Source: Budorcas taxicolor (taxonomy: Eukaryota > Chordata > Mammalia > Artiodactyla > Bovidae). Taken from it: DNA of 64,000 nucleotides. The notes under the pieces were generated by a model. The model saw nothing but the letters and a program-made list of their open reading frames with translations, did no database searches and was not told where the DNA came from. Each line of letters starts with the position of its first letter. Position 1 is the stretch's first letter. A program made the translations under genes and the position numbers. The stretch is from assembly GCF_023091745.1 (NCBI RefSeq), contig NC_068926.1, positions 45,098,001 through 45,162,000 of the forward strand, given 5' to 3'. Below are positions 24,401-36,500 of the stretch, one piece after another.

Positions 24401-25467
24401 ACAGCCCTCCTCCCTGTGCTTGTAAGAGGAAGGACCTTCCCCTCCCCCAGCCCAAGGTCAGCAGAGGCTCCATGGTTTGACACCCTTCCAGTTCAGAGTT
24501 GAGGTTCATGTCCTTCCCCGCTTGAGTCTGGGAGCATAGACAGTGGCCCCAGAAGATTTCTGGAGCTGAGTTTTAAAAAGCCAAGCAGCATCCACATGTT
24601 CTCAGAGCCCCACCTGCCATGTGGGATTCATACTCCTGAGGCCCCTGGAGCTGAGGAACCAGCCCTGGGAGTCTGGCTGCCTCCAAATGACCAGGCCCCG
24701 CTGTAGACTCCATCATTCTGCTGGGGCCCCAGATACTGTGGAGCTAAGTGAGCTGTCCGGGGGCCCCCGTCTAAATTCCTGACCCAAAGGACTTGGGTGT
24801 TTGGGCTGTTTCATGCCACTGAGTTTGGGGGCAGTTTGTTACACACTGACAGCAACCAGAGGGGTAGAAGCCCCGTGGGGAAATGCACACACCCTCCCAG
24901 GGGCTATTGGGCTGCACCCTGCTTGGGGAGGCTCACGCAGCATAGCGTGTGATGGGCTTCAATATCCCAGCCAGGATTGCGGGGGAAGGGGCGCAGCACT
25001 GAACGGCTTTGTAGACAGCGAAAGGTCCCACGCGGTGGGGAGGGGGTACAAAGGAGACCCTTCTTCTGGTAAGAAATTCGGATTTCCAGGGTGAAAACTC
25101 ACCTCTCTGAACTCCACTTCCTGGGGGGTGGGGGCATCAAGGCGGAGGCCCCACTACTCGGGACCATCCCTCCCCTCTGCCCCCTGCCCTGTGACGGGGT
25201 CAGCGGCAGCTCCTTCCCAGGGCACATGGGAGTTACTCTGGGCGTGGCAAGGATGCAGAGTGAGGGACACAGAAAGTGTCACAGAGCAGATAATGCCACC
25301 TCCTCCTGGCAGAACACCTGGTCACGCGTCTAATATTCAATCCACTTCCCAAGAATCTGTTGTGTCCAGGAATACTAGAAATTTGTCACAGCCTCTTGGA
25401 AATGAGAACAAATACTTTTCACGGGTCAAAAAAAGGACGGCGGTGGCGGGGGGGAAGTGGGGGTGGA
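24401..25467. other. Intergenic, one weak LTR-like end
   Basis: The text at about 24790-24850 ('tgccactgagtttgggggca') resembles an ancient LTR end. No coding exon is recognised. Confidence 0.35.
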
Positions 25468-25580
25468 GGGACATCTCTGGCAGCCCAGTGGTTAAGATTC
25501 CACTGCAAGGGGCACAGTTTTGATCTCTGCTCAGGGACTAAGATCCCACATGCTGCAGAGCACAGCCTAAAGAAGAAAAA
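25468..25580 (+). mobile_element. CHR-type SINE, short form
   Basis: 'cagcccagtggttaagattc', 'ggcacagttttgatctctgc', 'gggactaagatcccacatgc', then an A-rich tail. Confidence 0.8.
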
Positions 25581-26159
25581 CAGAAGGAGAATCAATACTG
25601 CAATGACAGACATTCAATGAAAAGTCAATATATCACAACTCAGGGGACACTGGGGGCAGCCAGTCAGAGAGAGTGCTGTGTGCACGCGCTGTGCCTGTAC
25701 GTGGCCCAGGCAGAGGGGAGGCGAGGGCTCATGGGACTTACAATGTGACGCTGCCATTTTTAATTAAAGGATCCTGAGGAGGAGACAGATGTGTATCGAG
25801 CTGGTAACCATGGTCAAGTCTGGTACTGATATCCCGGGGGCCGTTAATGGACAACTCCTATAAAAAGGGGAAAATATAACTCCCCTGCAGATACAAATGA
25901 GCCTCTGTCAAAGTCTATTTAACCAGTGATTAAGGAAGGGGCTGGAAAGACTTCAAACAGTTCCCGGGGAACCCAAGTGAAGGCCGATCGGGAAAACTGA
26001 AGTGAATCCCCCAAAATGATACCAAGCTGGCCCCTTTCACCTGCAGAAGGGATATGACCGTCCCTCCTACAGACCAACTTCATTCCATGGACGAGAACTA
26101 TGTCCCTGGTCATGTCCACTAATGAAGACCTGGACACAGATATAACCTAAGAAGGTCGC

Positions 26160-26950
26160 TAGACCAGGGGTGGACAAGCTGCGGCCCGCAGGCTGGATCT
26201 GACCCCCTGCTTTTGTAGAGAGTTTTCTATGTTGTTGTTCAGTGGCTCAGTCATGTCCTATTCTTTGCGACCCCATGGACTGCAGCATGCCAGGCTTCCC
26301 TGGCCTTCACCATCCCCTGGAGCTTGCTCAAACTCATGTCCATTTAGTCAGTGATGTCATCCAACCATCTCATCCTCTGTCATCACCTTCTCCTCCTGCC
26401 TTCAATCCTTCCCAGCATCAAGATCTTTTCCAGTGAGTTGGCTCTCTGCATCAGATGGCCAAAGTGTTGGAGCTTCGCCTTGAGCATCAGCCCTTCCAAT
26501 GAATATTCAGGACTGATCTCCTTTAGGATTTGACTGGTTGGATCTCCTTGCAGTCCAAGGGACTCTCAAGAGTCTTCTCCAACACCACAGTTCATAAGCA
26601 TCTATTCTTTGGTGCTCAGCCTTCTTTATGGTCCAACTCTCACATCCATCCATGACTACTGGAAAAACCAGAGCTTTGACTAGATGGACCTCTGTCGGCA
26701 AAGTAATGTCTGCTTTTTAATACAGTGTTTAGGTTTGTCATAGTTTTTCTTCCAAGGGGCAAGAGTCTTTTAATTTCATGGCTGCAGTCACCATCTGCAG
26801 TGATTTTGGAGCCCAAGAAAACAGTTAGATGACACGGATTAGAATGAAAACTGACTTTTCCTCCTGCTTTTATAGAGAGTTTTCTTGGCACACAGCATTC
26901 ATGCCCACTGTGTCCTGGTGGCTTTCTGCAGCAGAGGTGAGCTACTGCCA
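26160..26950. repeat. Old DNA-transposon-like repeat, host of a BovB insertion
   Basis: The left part (26160-26228, 'aagctgcggcccgcaggctg') and the right part (26863 onward, 'ttggcacacagcattcatgc') belong to a common ancient mammalian repeat. The BovB insertion separates the two parts. Confidence 0.45.
26229..26862 (-). mobile_element. BovB LINE, antisense, with 23-bp target duplication
   Basis: The antisense 3' BovB portion covers 26229 to about 26820. It is flanked by a 23-bp duplication at 26206-26228 and 26863-26885 with a single G/A difference. About 40 bp at the 5' side of the element (26822-26862) do not look like BovB. The element is 5'-truncated and inactive. Confidence 0.92.
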
Positions 26951-29539
26951 CCAGCCAACCTCCAGGCCTTTGCAGAAGCTTTGCAGATGGTCCCACTGCG
27001 CAGTCCCCCGCCTCCCAAAGACATCTCCTGGGAACCTTCTTGATCATTTCAAAGTCTCACAGGTTCTCTGTATGTGACTTTTCCCTTCCCACCTATGTCT
27101 GCTTCTGTAATTACTGAAGTTCAGTGATGGGTATGGATGAATTGTGCAGTGAGAAACATTCTTCCCTATTATAGCACATCTGCCTGGACAAGCCTTTAAG
27201 CCTGCGACAATGTCAGTGGTCCAGGTCTTGTATGACCTCTGATGGCCCTACACACAAGCTCAGTTGCTCCCACTCTCACCCTAGAACACCCCAGGCCTCA
27301 GGGGAGCTCAACCTGAGGTTCCAGCCAGCCCAACTCCTGCCAAGCCGAGCAGAGGCCAGCTGTCCCCTCGAAGCCCTGCCTAGGCTACAGACTCGCGAGC
27401 GAAATCGATGTTGTTGTGCCACTAAGTTTTAGGGTGATTTCCCGAGCAGCTGAGGCTCCTGGAACCGCCTGCTTTGTGGATGAGACAACTGAGACCTGGA
27501 TGGTCCAAGCAACTTTTCTGCGCATAGAGTGGAGCCTGAGCTGGTGGGCACCAGGCTGTGACCTCACCCTCAGCTGCTAAGATGGGATTGAGGCTGCAGG
27601 GCAGGAGTGGCTTCTATTAATCGAGGACCCCCCTCGGAGGAGGGTGACTCAGTGCTGAGGGGACCCCCCTACCCTGGCCCCTGGTCCAACGGGAAACCCT
27701 TGGTTGGGGGGCAGCTGCATTCCCCCAGCTTGAAGCCTGACTGGCGTCTCAGGAGACACGCCTCTGACATCCAATTTTCTGCAGCTAATTTGCTAAATGC
27801 TAGTGAAATGCTTGAGCGTTCCTTATCGCTGGAGAGCGTTCTCCACGTCTCGTCGGACTTCCTCATTACTTGTGTGACTATGACTTAATTGCCGGCCAGC
27901 CTCATTCATCTCCTAGAGGGAGACAGGGAGACAGACAGGGAGAGAGAGAGGGAGAGACTGAGAATCAGAAGGAGGGCAGCTCCGGAGACAGGACTGCCCT
28001 GCATGCCTGGGATGTACCAGCATACGGACTGTGTGCTGGGCACACAGTGGGCAGCATCCACCCCCTTTCCCGGCCCCAGTGACTGAGCACACTGCCCTCC
28101 CTTCAAGCTTTTCTGAAACTCTGGGCAAACTCTGGACCAAAGGCCCTGGAGCCCGACTCTTGCAGAGGGGCAGTCAGTGGGGGGCCGCTCATGGATCCAG
28201 GAAGGGGACTCTGTGTCCCCGGCTCACTGGGTCTCAGTAAGTTCAGAGGCAGGACCATGGGACCTGCAAGGGACATTGCACCCCTGTGTTTCTGCAGCAG
28301 GATGCAAATTCTGTTTCAAGCTCCAACTCTGAGTGAGGCAGAAATGGGGTCTCTGTTGGCCAGGGTGCCCCCTTTCCCTGGTGGTGTCAGGATGGAGGTG
28401 TGTGTGCCAAGGTGAGGGCCGGTAGAGAGAAGCAGCACCTGATCTGGGAGCAGCTCCAGGGACCAGAGCTGAAGAGCCAGCAGGGAGGGAGGTGGCCCTG
28501 AGATTGGAGCCACAGGAAGCTGTCACCTTGAGCAGGTGGCAGGGTGGGGGGCCAAGGTGTGTATGGGAGCCCCACCTCCCATGGGGCTGCCTGTGAGGAG
28601 CCTGGACTCAGGTCACAGGGGAAGGACTTGGTGGTCCCTTGACACACAGGGCACTACCTGTCCTGGCTGGCACCCCAAGAGGCATGTCCTCCCCACCATC
28701 CTGTCTGGAGACCACTGGTCCTCTCTTCCCCACTGTAAGGCTCCTGTCTGCCTTGCTGTCTCCAGCAATCCTGGATGCGCCATCCAAGGTCCTCCACCAA
28801 CCTTCCTTCTCTGGAGGTGTCTCCTGCCCTGCTTGGATCACCCGGGGATCCTTATCAAGGTGGGGTCGGTTGGGGGGGTCTCATCCCTCCCCCAGTGCTT
28901 GGTGGGGTAGCAGATGCAGGGATCCTCTTTCTCATGGGCCCTCCAATGTCATGCACACTCCCTTCCCCAAGAACATCCCCATCCTGACCCTGACTGCCAA
29001 GTCTGGGGTCCTTGAAACTCCCTCATGATGGACAACAGCCTGGGAGGACTCCCCCAGGCACTCAAGGTCTCTGTTCTCACAATCCCAATTTACTGCAGGG
29101 AAGTGTACAGCCCCTCCGGAGGGGGCGTGGACACCACTCAGTCCAAAGCCCCACTGGGGGCGCTGATGGACCCCAGCCCCATGGACAGTGATCCCAGGAG
29201 ACAGGATGCCCAGGGCCTGGGTCCCTCCTGGAGCCAGACAAAGGCCAGCCCTTGATCTGGACCAGGTTAAATCATCCACCAGACGCCAGACTCCCCGGGG
29301 TGGGCATGGCACCACCTTCCTCCAGACCCCAGCGCAGGTGCCTCTGCCTGAGGGTGCGGGCCCCGCGTGTCCGCTCAGGATTGTTTTCTGCCTGAGGCCT
29401 GGGGCTGACCCAGTTCGTGGCGGCCACCCAACCTTAGAGGGAGAGGATGGCAGAGCCTCTGCCTTGTGGGTTTCCAGGCGGGGGCTTCTGGTTCTCAGAT
29501 GCCTTCTAATGGGCTTCATCATGAAGCAGGAGGGGTCAA
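26951..29539. other. Intergenic, mostly unique GC-rich sequence
   Basis: 2.6 kb with almost no recognisable ruminant repeats. A purine-rich GGGAGA/GAGA tract lies at about 27916-27962, and a weak MIR-like stretch at about 27476-27540. The longest open frame (28932-29564, minus) has no recognisable family. Confidence 0.35.
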
Positions 29540-29700
29540 GATATACACCCATGGGGCAATGCAAAGTTCTGAAACTAGATACAGGTAGTGGTCACACACC
29601 CATAAACGCACAAATGTCACAGAGCCATTCATTTTAAAGTGCTTAATTTTATGCTTTGTGGACTTCAACTTTCAAAAATTAGTATACCCCAAATATCAGA
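29540..29700 (+). mobile_element. L1 3' UTR fragment
   Basis: 'gaaactagatacaggtagtg', 'catttt aaagtgcttaatt' and 'gctttgtggacttcaact' resemble the L1 3' end before its A-tail. Confidence 0.45.
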
Positions 29701-29708
29701 TGCGCATA

Positions 29709-29795
29709 CTTATACCAAAAACGTATTCATTGTGTATCTTATACCAAAAACGTATTCATTGTATATCTTATACCAAAAACGTATTCATTGTATAT
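29709..29795 (+). repeat. 29-bp tandem repeat, 3 copies
   Basis: The unit starting 'cttataccaaaaacgtattc' is repeated at 29709, 29738 and 29767. The last two copies are identical and the first differs by one base (gtgtat versus gtatat). It immediately follows the L1 3' end. Confidence 0.92.
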
Positions 29796-31245
29796 CTGAA
29801 ATTTTTAAAAGCCGATTGTAAAAACTCTACCAAGCTAGGAAATAACAACGTCCCCAGTGCCACAAATAACATGTCTACATGGGGTGGGGGTTGGGGGCGT
29901 ACCTAACCTCTCCTGGAGGGTGGGCAGCACACAGGATGTAGTCATTCTAGGAGTACAGAAACGGGGAAAGAAAAAAGACCCCAGCAGGATATCCCCAAAT
30001 CCCCTCTCCAACCCACTTACTTCTCACCTACAGCTACTTAGCCAATGGCATGGCCCCTGGGAAGGGCACTCTCAGCCCCCTCAACCATCGCAAAGTGAAG
30101 CTGCCTAGGGGTCAGAGTGGCTGAGGGCGGGCGTCCCCAAGTGAGGAACTGCGGGGAGCACAGGAGGCTGAACCCACGTAAGACCAAGAAAACATGTTCA
30201 CATTTCATAATTTATTTAAAATTTTTACATACTGCTATTTTTCAAGAAAAGCGAGAGGACTCAGGCCCGTCCAGCACTGCCCCCTGGTGTCCCTGATGAG
30301 GCCATGGCAGCCTCTCGCTCACTGAGCACTCCTGGTGCCAGGCTGTCCGGGACCCCGGAAACCACGCACCAGGAACGTGCATGAGGGGCCCCCGAGGCAA
30401 GCCCTGCGCCCCAGGGACAAGGCGATCTCCAGGTCGAGGAGGAGCGTCCCTGGTTCTCTCAGGACAGTGGGGCCATGCCGTGTGCTGCTCCCAAAGGGGT
30501 GCTGAGCACACACTAGGACCCTGGGCCAGCAGTGAGGGTCCCTGGAGACCAAACTGGCTGAACTATTCCCTGCTGTGACTCCCACGGTGTCTGCTGTGAG
30601 CTTCCGCCCTGCTCCTCCGAACAGGAGTGCAGGCGGAGGTGGGGAGGGGTATGCCCAGAACACGGTGGGGACAGGTGGCTGCTGGGGGCAGCGAGCATCT
30701 CTCCCTGCTGGGCCCCCTGCCCCGCCACGGCTTGCTCAGTCCCTGCCAAATGTAAGCTAGCACCAGTTGTGTGCTTGAATAAACCAGTTTCTTAAAGAAA
30801 TGGGGTCACTGCTGTAGATGCAGAACCAAGCACCCACGGTAAAACAGGAGATTTTAAAAAAAAAACAACCATCCTGGAAACACAAGCAGCTGCTGGCCTG
30901 TGGCCAAGGCACCTGCTCTGATCAGGGCATGGAGGGGCTGGAGGGATGAACCAGCATGCTTGTAATTGCAGCCCTGGGGGCAGGGACTGCTCCTGTACCC
31001 CCTCCCCCCATAAACCCCCACCTGTGTCCCCACCAGGCTGCAGAGAATGGAGGGTCCCTGGGTAGCATGTTCCAGCGAGGCTAGCAACACACTGCAGTTG
31101 TGAGGGCACGCTGCCAGCACTGATCCCAGCCCCACAGGCTAAGGAAGAGGGGGTGGGCTTCCCTAGACCCCCACCTACCAGCCCACCCGAAGAGCTCTCT
31201 TATGAAACCACTTATGGGGGATGGTGGGGAGCAGGATGCACAGGG
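29796..31245 (-). other. NOC4L downstream region, possible 3' UTR
   Basis: Lies downstream of the NOC4L stop codon on the minus strand. I found no clear AATAAA close to the stop. A minus-strand AATAAA-type signal is possible in the AT-rich tract at about 30205-30215 ('aatttatttaaaattt' on plus). The UTR end is therefore uncertain. No other gene is recognised. Confidence 0.35.
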
Positions 31246-34200
31246 TCAGCTCAGCGTGAAGTGCTGGGCACAGAGGTCCTCCCGCCGGCCCAGCAGGCCC
31301 CGTGCTGGGATGAACTCCAGCGGCACCGACCCAGGCCCCTTCTTCTTCAGGTCCCGCTCAAAGATCTGCAAGGAAAGGACGGACAGTCAGTCTGCACTGT
31401 GCAGCCACGGCCACCCCATCCCCCTGCCCCCCTCCACCCTCTCCACTGCAGCCCCGCCCCATGCCCTTACCTCGAAGGCGGTGACCTCCAGCAGCGGGGC
31501 GATGCTGACCTCGGGCACGGACAGCGCCTGGTTGATGGCGCTGGCGGCCTTGGACACCTCGGGGTGGTAATGCTGCTGGAGGGCCTGGAGGGACACGTGG
31601 GATTTCACCAGCCCTCCTCGGGCAGCACTGAGCAGTGGACATCCCAGCGCTTTAGCAGCCGGGGGAGGGGGACAGAGTGGAAACTCCAGACAGAGACAGA
31701 GACTCCCTTGGGAACCCAAAGTGATGGGGCAAGATGGGATCCTGGAGGACAAAGGCCAGAGGAAGGAGCTGGGCAGAGACACACAGGTGGAGCTGGGCAG
31801 GTGGGCAGGGGGAGTGCCCTGGGGAGGGTGGCTCCAGGAAGCTCAGGGTGTGATGTGGGCAGCCAGGGTGCCCTCACCTGCAGCTCCCACAGGGAGCTCT
31901 CCAGGGCTCGGCTCTGGGCTGGGTCCTCCTCTGCGGGGTCATAGGGGTCAGCGTCCAGCTCTAGGAACAAGATCCAGGGCTGATCTCCACTCACCCCCAC
32001 GTACTGGCCTCACGGCCCGGCCTCCTCCACCTCCAGCCGCACTCACCAGGGCCCCGGGGCCGATGCATGAGGACCCGGCAGGCCGGGTGTCTGCGCAGCA
32101 GGTTGCAGATAAAGGGCAGGACCATGAGCAGGGCCTCAGGGGGTGCTGTCAGGGCCAGGCGGGCCAGGCGCTTGGCGAAGGCAGCCACCAGATAGGCAGG
32201 CAGGTGCCTGGGCAGGGAAGTGGGTGTGAGACCCTGCTGCCCCCTGCACTGGCCCCTAGCTCCCCTTCCTACCCTGCAGGACTCGGTGGGGCCCAGGTGG
32301 CCCCTGTCACACTGAGCTAGGCCAGGTGTCCCCTAGTCCCATCCCCACCCCTGTACTCACGAGGATGACAGGAAGAGGTCGGCCAAGTGGAAGAAGCGGG
32401 CCCGGTACTTCACGTGGAAGACGGACGGATCGAGAAGGCCATACAGCTTCCGGTAGAAGTCAGGGTACTCTCTAGGGGGTGAGGTAAGTGAGGGGGGCAC
32501 GTGCAGGGAGAAGCCACAGAGGGAATAGATCGGAACCCCGACCTGCGGGCCTCCCTGGTGGCTCAGTGGTTAAAAAAAAATCCACTTGCCAATGCAGGAG
32601 ACTAGGGTTCGATCCCTGGTTCAGGAAGATCTTGCATGCTATGAGGCAACTAAGCCTGTGTACCATGACTATTGCTCCGCAACAAGAGAAGTCACTGCAA
32701 CTAGAGAATGCTCGCCTCAACGAGAGAAAAGTCCACGTGGCAATGGAGAGCCAGCACAGCCAGAAAGAGACAAGTAAGTTTTTAAAAAATGCCAGCTCAG
32801 GTCAAGGACCTTTTAGCAGAGCTAAAAGGCCCACAAACCCCCAGGCAGACACTCACAGGTTGTGTTTATGAATCAAGATGAAAAGTCCATTCAAGGCCAG
32901 CAGGCTGATGGCTCCACCTGCAGACAGACACAGCTGTGAAGCCCCAACCTAATAGCACCCCAACTCGGAGAATGAGATTCCAGCAAAGCCAGAGGCCATC
33001 CGCCAGATGGGAGGTAGGAAAAAACCTCCAGCACAAATACTGCTGACCAGCTGGGCCCCTGCTCTCAACCCTGCTGGATGCCAGCATCCAAGAATGCAAA
33101 GCACCACCCCATGCCCGGTCCCACTCTGGGCCCGCCGGGCATCTCCTGCTCACCGATGTCATAGGCGCGGGTGAGGAAGTCGATCATGAGGCTGGGCTGC
33201 GCCAGGTGGGGCAGGATGGAGTCGTGCATGATCACCAGCACCTTCTTGCAGACACGGAGAGGCAGCTGTGGGAAGCAGCAGGTCAGGGTGCCGGCTTCCC
33301 CATCCCGAGAGCCCCACACTGGAGCCCTGCCCTGGGTCCCTCCCCTTCGTCCTACCTGGCGCTTGAGGAAGCGGAGCCACATCTGCTGGAAGGCCTTCCT
33401 GTGCTCCTGCAGGGAAGCGGCAGGGGTCGAGGTCCCCCATGTTCTCAATGCCACCCCACCCTCCTCCTGCCTCTGATAACAGGACAGGAGTTAAGGGGTC
33501 GTGGCGAGAGAAAACCTCCCTCAGGACCACAGGGTCAGTGTTCATAGCCCACCCTGGCAATAACACTCAGCACCCAAGAGGTCCGGGCAGGCTGCCTCTG
33601 ACCTCCGGGAACCATGCCTGTGGGCATCCTCTCTCCCTCGGGTCCTCCTGTGACCCCACTGTCAAGGCTAGGAAGAAGGTGCTGGCCCAGGATTGGGTGG
33701 TTCCCAGGAAGGCCAACCACCCATCTGTCCCGGGAGTCTCACCTTCAGATGAATGACCTTCCACTTGTCTGACAGCTCTGCAAGGAACACAAGGGGTCAC
33801 CAGACGTGCGACCCGGCCGGGCCCCTCCTGCCCGCTGTCCCACCCCCAACACTCACCTGTGTGCTTCACATAGAAGCTGGAGAGGGTGCCCTCCTGGCGG
33901 GGCAGGCTCACAGAGGACAGCAGCATGAAGGCATTGTTCCAGAAAGTGAGGGGCACCTGCCAGAGGCCAGGCTGAGCACCTGGATGCTGCATACCCACTG
34001 CCTCCTCCCTCCCTGCTCCCAGGGACCTGGGTGGCTCACCTCAGGGCGCCCATCAGTGGCCCGGGCCACGGTGTCAGAGGCGGCCTGCATTGTATGGTAG
34101 CGGATGTCATCGTGTTCCAGATACTCCCGGAACTGGGAGAGGAGCAGGGAGCGGTCCTCCTCTGGAGACAGCAGGCCTCCCACCACCAACTGCATGGGGG

Positions 34201-35916
34201 GAGCAGGGCAGGGCACTGAGCATCTCTCCCACCCCCGAGACAGGCAGCCCAGGCGTGGAGCTCACAGAGCAGAGTCTAGGGGAGCTGCGAAAGTCCCCTC
34301 AACCCCACAACCCACGGATGGCCGGGGGAGACCCCGAGACTTACCATGAAGAGCTGGTGGGGGAACAGATAGTTGCCTTCCCACTTAGGCTTCTCCAGCG
34401 GGTGCTCACCCTCCAGCTGCACAAACTTCATAAGTGTGCTGAGGGCCAGCTCCTAGGAGGAGGGGTGGCAAAGGGAGCACGCTGCATATCCACCACACGT
34501 TACCCCCTGCAGACTGGTGCTTAGACCTGCATGCCAGCAAAACCACACTCCGGGCAGAGTCAGGAGACAGAATGAACCCACACCCTCGAAACCAGCCACA
34601 GAAAGAGAGAACATCCTTACCTAGAGAGGGGTCTGCAGTCACAGCCCCAGACCCCTGCTGTGCAGAGAGCCGTGCAGGTAAGAGGCAAAGCCAATCACCC
34701 CAGCTCACCTTGACCTGAAAGGAGGGGTGAGCCAACAGCTCCCCCAGGCGGTTGCAGCAGCTGTGGTACCGGTGCCGCATCCACATCTTGTATTTGCGAT
34801 TGGCCCCCCGGGACCCTGTAGGCGGGACTGGGTGGTCAGCCCACACCCTGACTGGTGCCAGCCCCAACCTCCCCCTGCCTTCTACTCTGGGCAACCAGGG
34901 AACGAGTGGAAACGAGTCACTGTGGCTCCAGACCTGGGGTGAGACCAGCACGTTCCCACAGGCAGGCAGGGCAGGCCCTACTTGGGCTAGGCCCTCTCTC
35001 CTCACCCCAAGACCCAGACAACCCAAGGACCAGCCACATAAACCTAAATCTTCGTGGTACTAACAGCCAACGCTCCAGAAGGTCAAATCACACAAGAGGC
35101 ACGAGACACAGTCACACCCCATCCATCCTTTACTTAAACTCGGGCTCAAAGTCTGTACTACTTTGAACCCCATCCCTTTCCCCCAATATAATCCCGATCC
35201 CACCCACCTGCATGGCCCTTGATGGAGTTTAGGGTGGGGCTGGGGGGCTCATTCCATGTCAGCGAAGTCCCTCTCCAACCCTGTCAAGACTAGGCCCTCC
35301 TGGACACTCACCTGTCAGGACCGTCTCCTCAGAGGGCAGTTGGCCCACAAACAGTTCTCCTCGGGCCAGCAGGGCCCCGAAAAGTCGGCTGCATGCATGC
35401 ACGGCTTCCTGGATCTCCTCCTGGTCCTCAGACTGTGGGGAGAAGCCGGTGTCCACAGGGTACCCCGTCAGGAACTGTGGCCCCTGATCCCTTTCTCGAC
35501 CAGGACCTCAACCCTATCCCCCTCCTTCTCGACCAGGACCTCAACCCTATCCCCCTCCACCCCTGATCCCGGCGTGACTCTCCCATCCCACCTCTGCCAA
35601 AGCTCCCCCCGCGCCCCTCCGGGACCCTCCAACCTAGAGCCCTGCGAGGCTGGAGAAAACTTCTGGTATAGCCCTGGACTCCACCTCACAATTATCTGCC
35701 CCCATCCGAGACCAAGTCCCACTTCGTCAGAGCCCGAGGAGACCCCCATTCGGGTCTCTAACACGGCCGCGACCCCCGCCACACCACACGTGTCCCCACC
35801 TGCAGAACGGCCAGGATGTCGAACACGGCGTTGGCCTCGCCGCGGCTGGCTAGCACCGCCTCCACTAGGTGGCCCAAGGCCCGCCGCGCGTCTCCGGGGC
35901 CGGCGTCCCCCTCCAT
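31246..35916 (-). CDS. NOC4L: NOC4L, nucleolar complex protein 4 homolog (15 coding exons)
   Basis: NOC4L is the animal homolog of yeast Noc4, a nucleolar small-subunit processome factor that works with Nop14 in 40S maturation and export. Coding exons, 5' to 3' on minus: 35916-35800, 35432-35312, 34815-34709, 34452-34345, 34189-34040, 33956-33857, 33777-33743, 33406-33356, 33265-33154, 32917-32857, 32471-32361, 32207-32047, 31960-31878, 31584-31471, 31365-31246. They sum to 1551 nt (516 aa plus stop), the length I recall for human. All introns are GT-AG with matching phase. The start is the ATG before EGDAGPGDARRALG; the end is CAQHFTLS and TGA at 31246-31248. Landmarks are RKYKMWMRHRYHSCCNRLGE (about 82-101) and a CBF/Mak21-type region around residues 290-440, including FAKRLARLAL and NLLRRHPACRVLMHR. 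It shares a promoter with DDX51. Confidence 0.97.
32547..32785 (+). mobile_element. CHR-type SINE in NOC4L intron 10
   Basis: 'gcctccctggtggctcagtg', then 'ggttcgatccctggttcagg', then 'caacaagagaagtcactgca'. Inserted antisense to NOC4L. The nearest exon is about 70 bp away (exon 10 ends at 32857), so splice signals are untouched. Confidence 0.88.
35493..35558 (+). repeat. 33-bp tandem duplication in NOC4L intron 1
   Basis: The unit starting 'ttctcgaccaggacctcaac' occurs at 35493-35525 and again at 35526-35558, apparently identical. It lies about 240 bp inside the first NOC4L intron. Confidence 0.9.
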
Positions 35917-36500
35917 GCCGCCACCCCACGCGGGACAGACCAGACCCGTCGCTCCGCCGCCTGGCGCGCCACTGACGTCACGCCCCGCCCCTGCCGTCAT
36001 CGCTGCGCGCCGAGCAGGAGAGGCGCGGGCTGGCCGGCATGGCGCTCTTCCATGTCGCGCGGTACGCTGGCCCCGAGGCGGCCGGGGCGGAGGCCGAGGC
36101 AGACGGTCGGGCTCGCGCGCTGCTGGAGCGGCTGCAGTGCCGGGCCCGAGAGCGGCAGCTGCAGAAGCAGCCGCCGCAGCAAGCGCCCGAGGAGGCCGCG
36201 CAGAGCGCTCCGGCGGCGGGGAAACGGCGGCGGCGACCTCGCAGAACTCGGAGGCGCGAGGGCGGCAGGGAACCGGGGAGTCCGCCCGCGCGTCCCAACA
36301 AGCGGCAGAAGACGGACGACGAGGACGAGGGCGCAGGTGGGGCCTCGCGGGGCGGGGCGGGGTCCTGAACTCGGGGCCGCGTGGTGCTGACAGCCGTCCG
36401 GCCCCGCTTCTGCCGCGCAGAGAGCGGTGAGGAGACGCCGGCGGAGAGCAGCGTGGGCGCCAAAGCGGCAGGATCGCCGGAGGGCCGGGGCGGAGCGCCC
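35750..36500. promoter_or_regulatory. Shared bidirectional CpG-island promoter of NOC4L and DDX51
   Basis: CpG-dense DNA covers both first exons. The start codons (35916 minus, 36039 plus) are only 122 bp apart, so both 5' UTRs and the core promoter must fit in that gap. A perfect palindromic CRE (TGACGTCA) lies at 35973-35980 with a GC box (ccccgcccc) at about 35983-35991. No TATA box is seen. CREB/ATF and Sp1-type control is inferred from these motifs. Confidence 0.85.

Noticed and set aside
28932..29564. 210-aa minus-strand open frame
   Set aside because: No recognisable family, no good start context or splice partners, and overlapping frames on the other strand of equal quality.
1..31245. 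Search for GALNT9 exons, expected beyond NOC4L by human synteny
   Set aside because: No glycosyltransferase motif or splice-consistent exon was seen. The gene is probably outside the window.
31153..31944. 263-aa plus-strand open frame
   Set aside because: Antisense shadow of NOC4L exons 14 and 15 and adjacent introns.
35256..35975. 239-aa plus-strand open frame antisense to NOC4L exons 1 and 2
   Set aside because: Proline-, serine- and arginine-rich antisense frame with no domain. The minus strand holds the true exons.
36039..36430. Overlapping long open frames (204 aa, 173 aa and a 239-aa minus frame) across DDX51 exon 1
   Set aside because: They are shadows of GC-rich coding and CpG-island sequence. 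Only the frame starting at 36039 matches DDX51 and joins exon 2 in phase.
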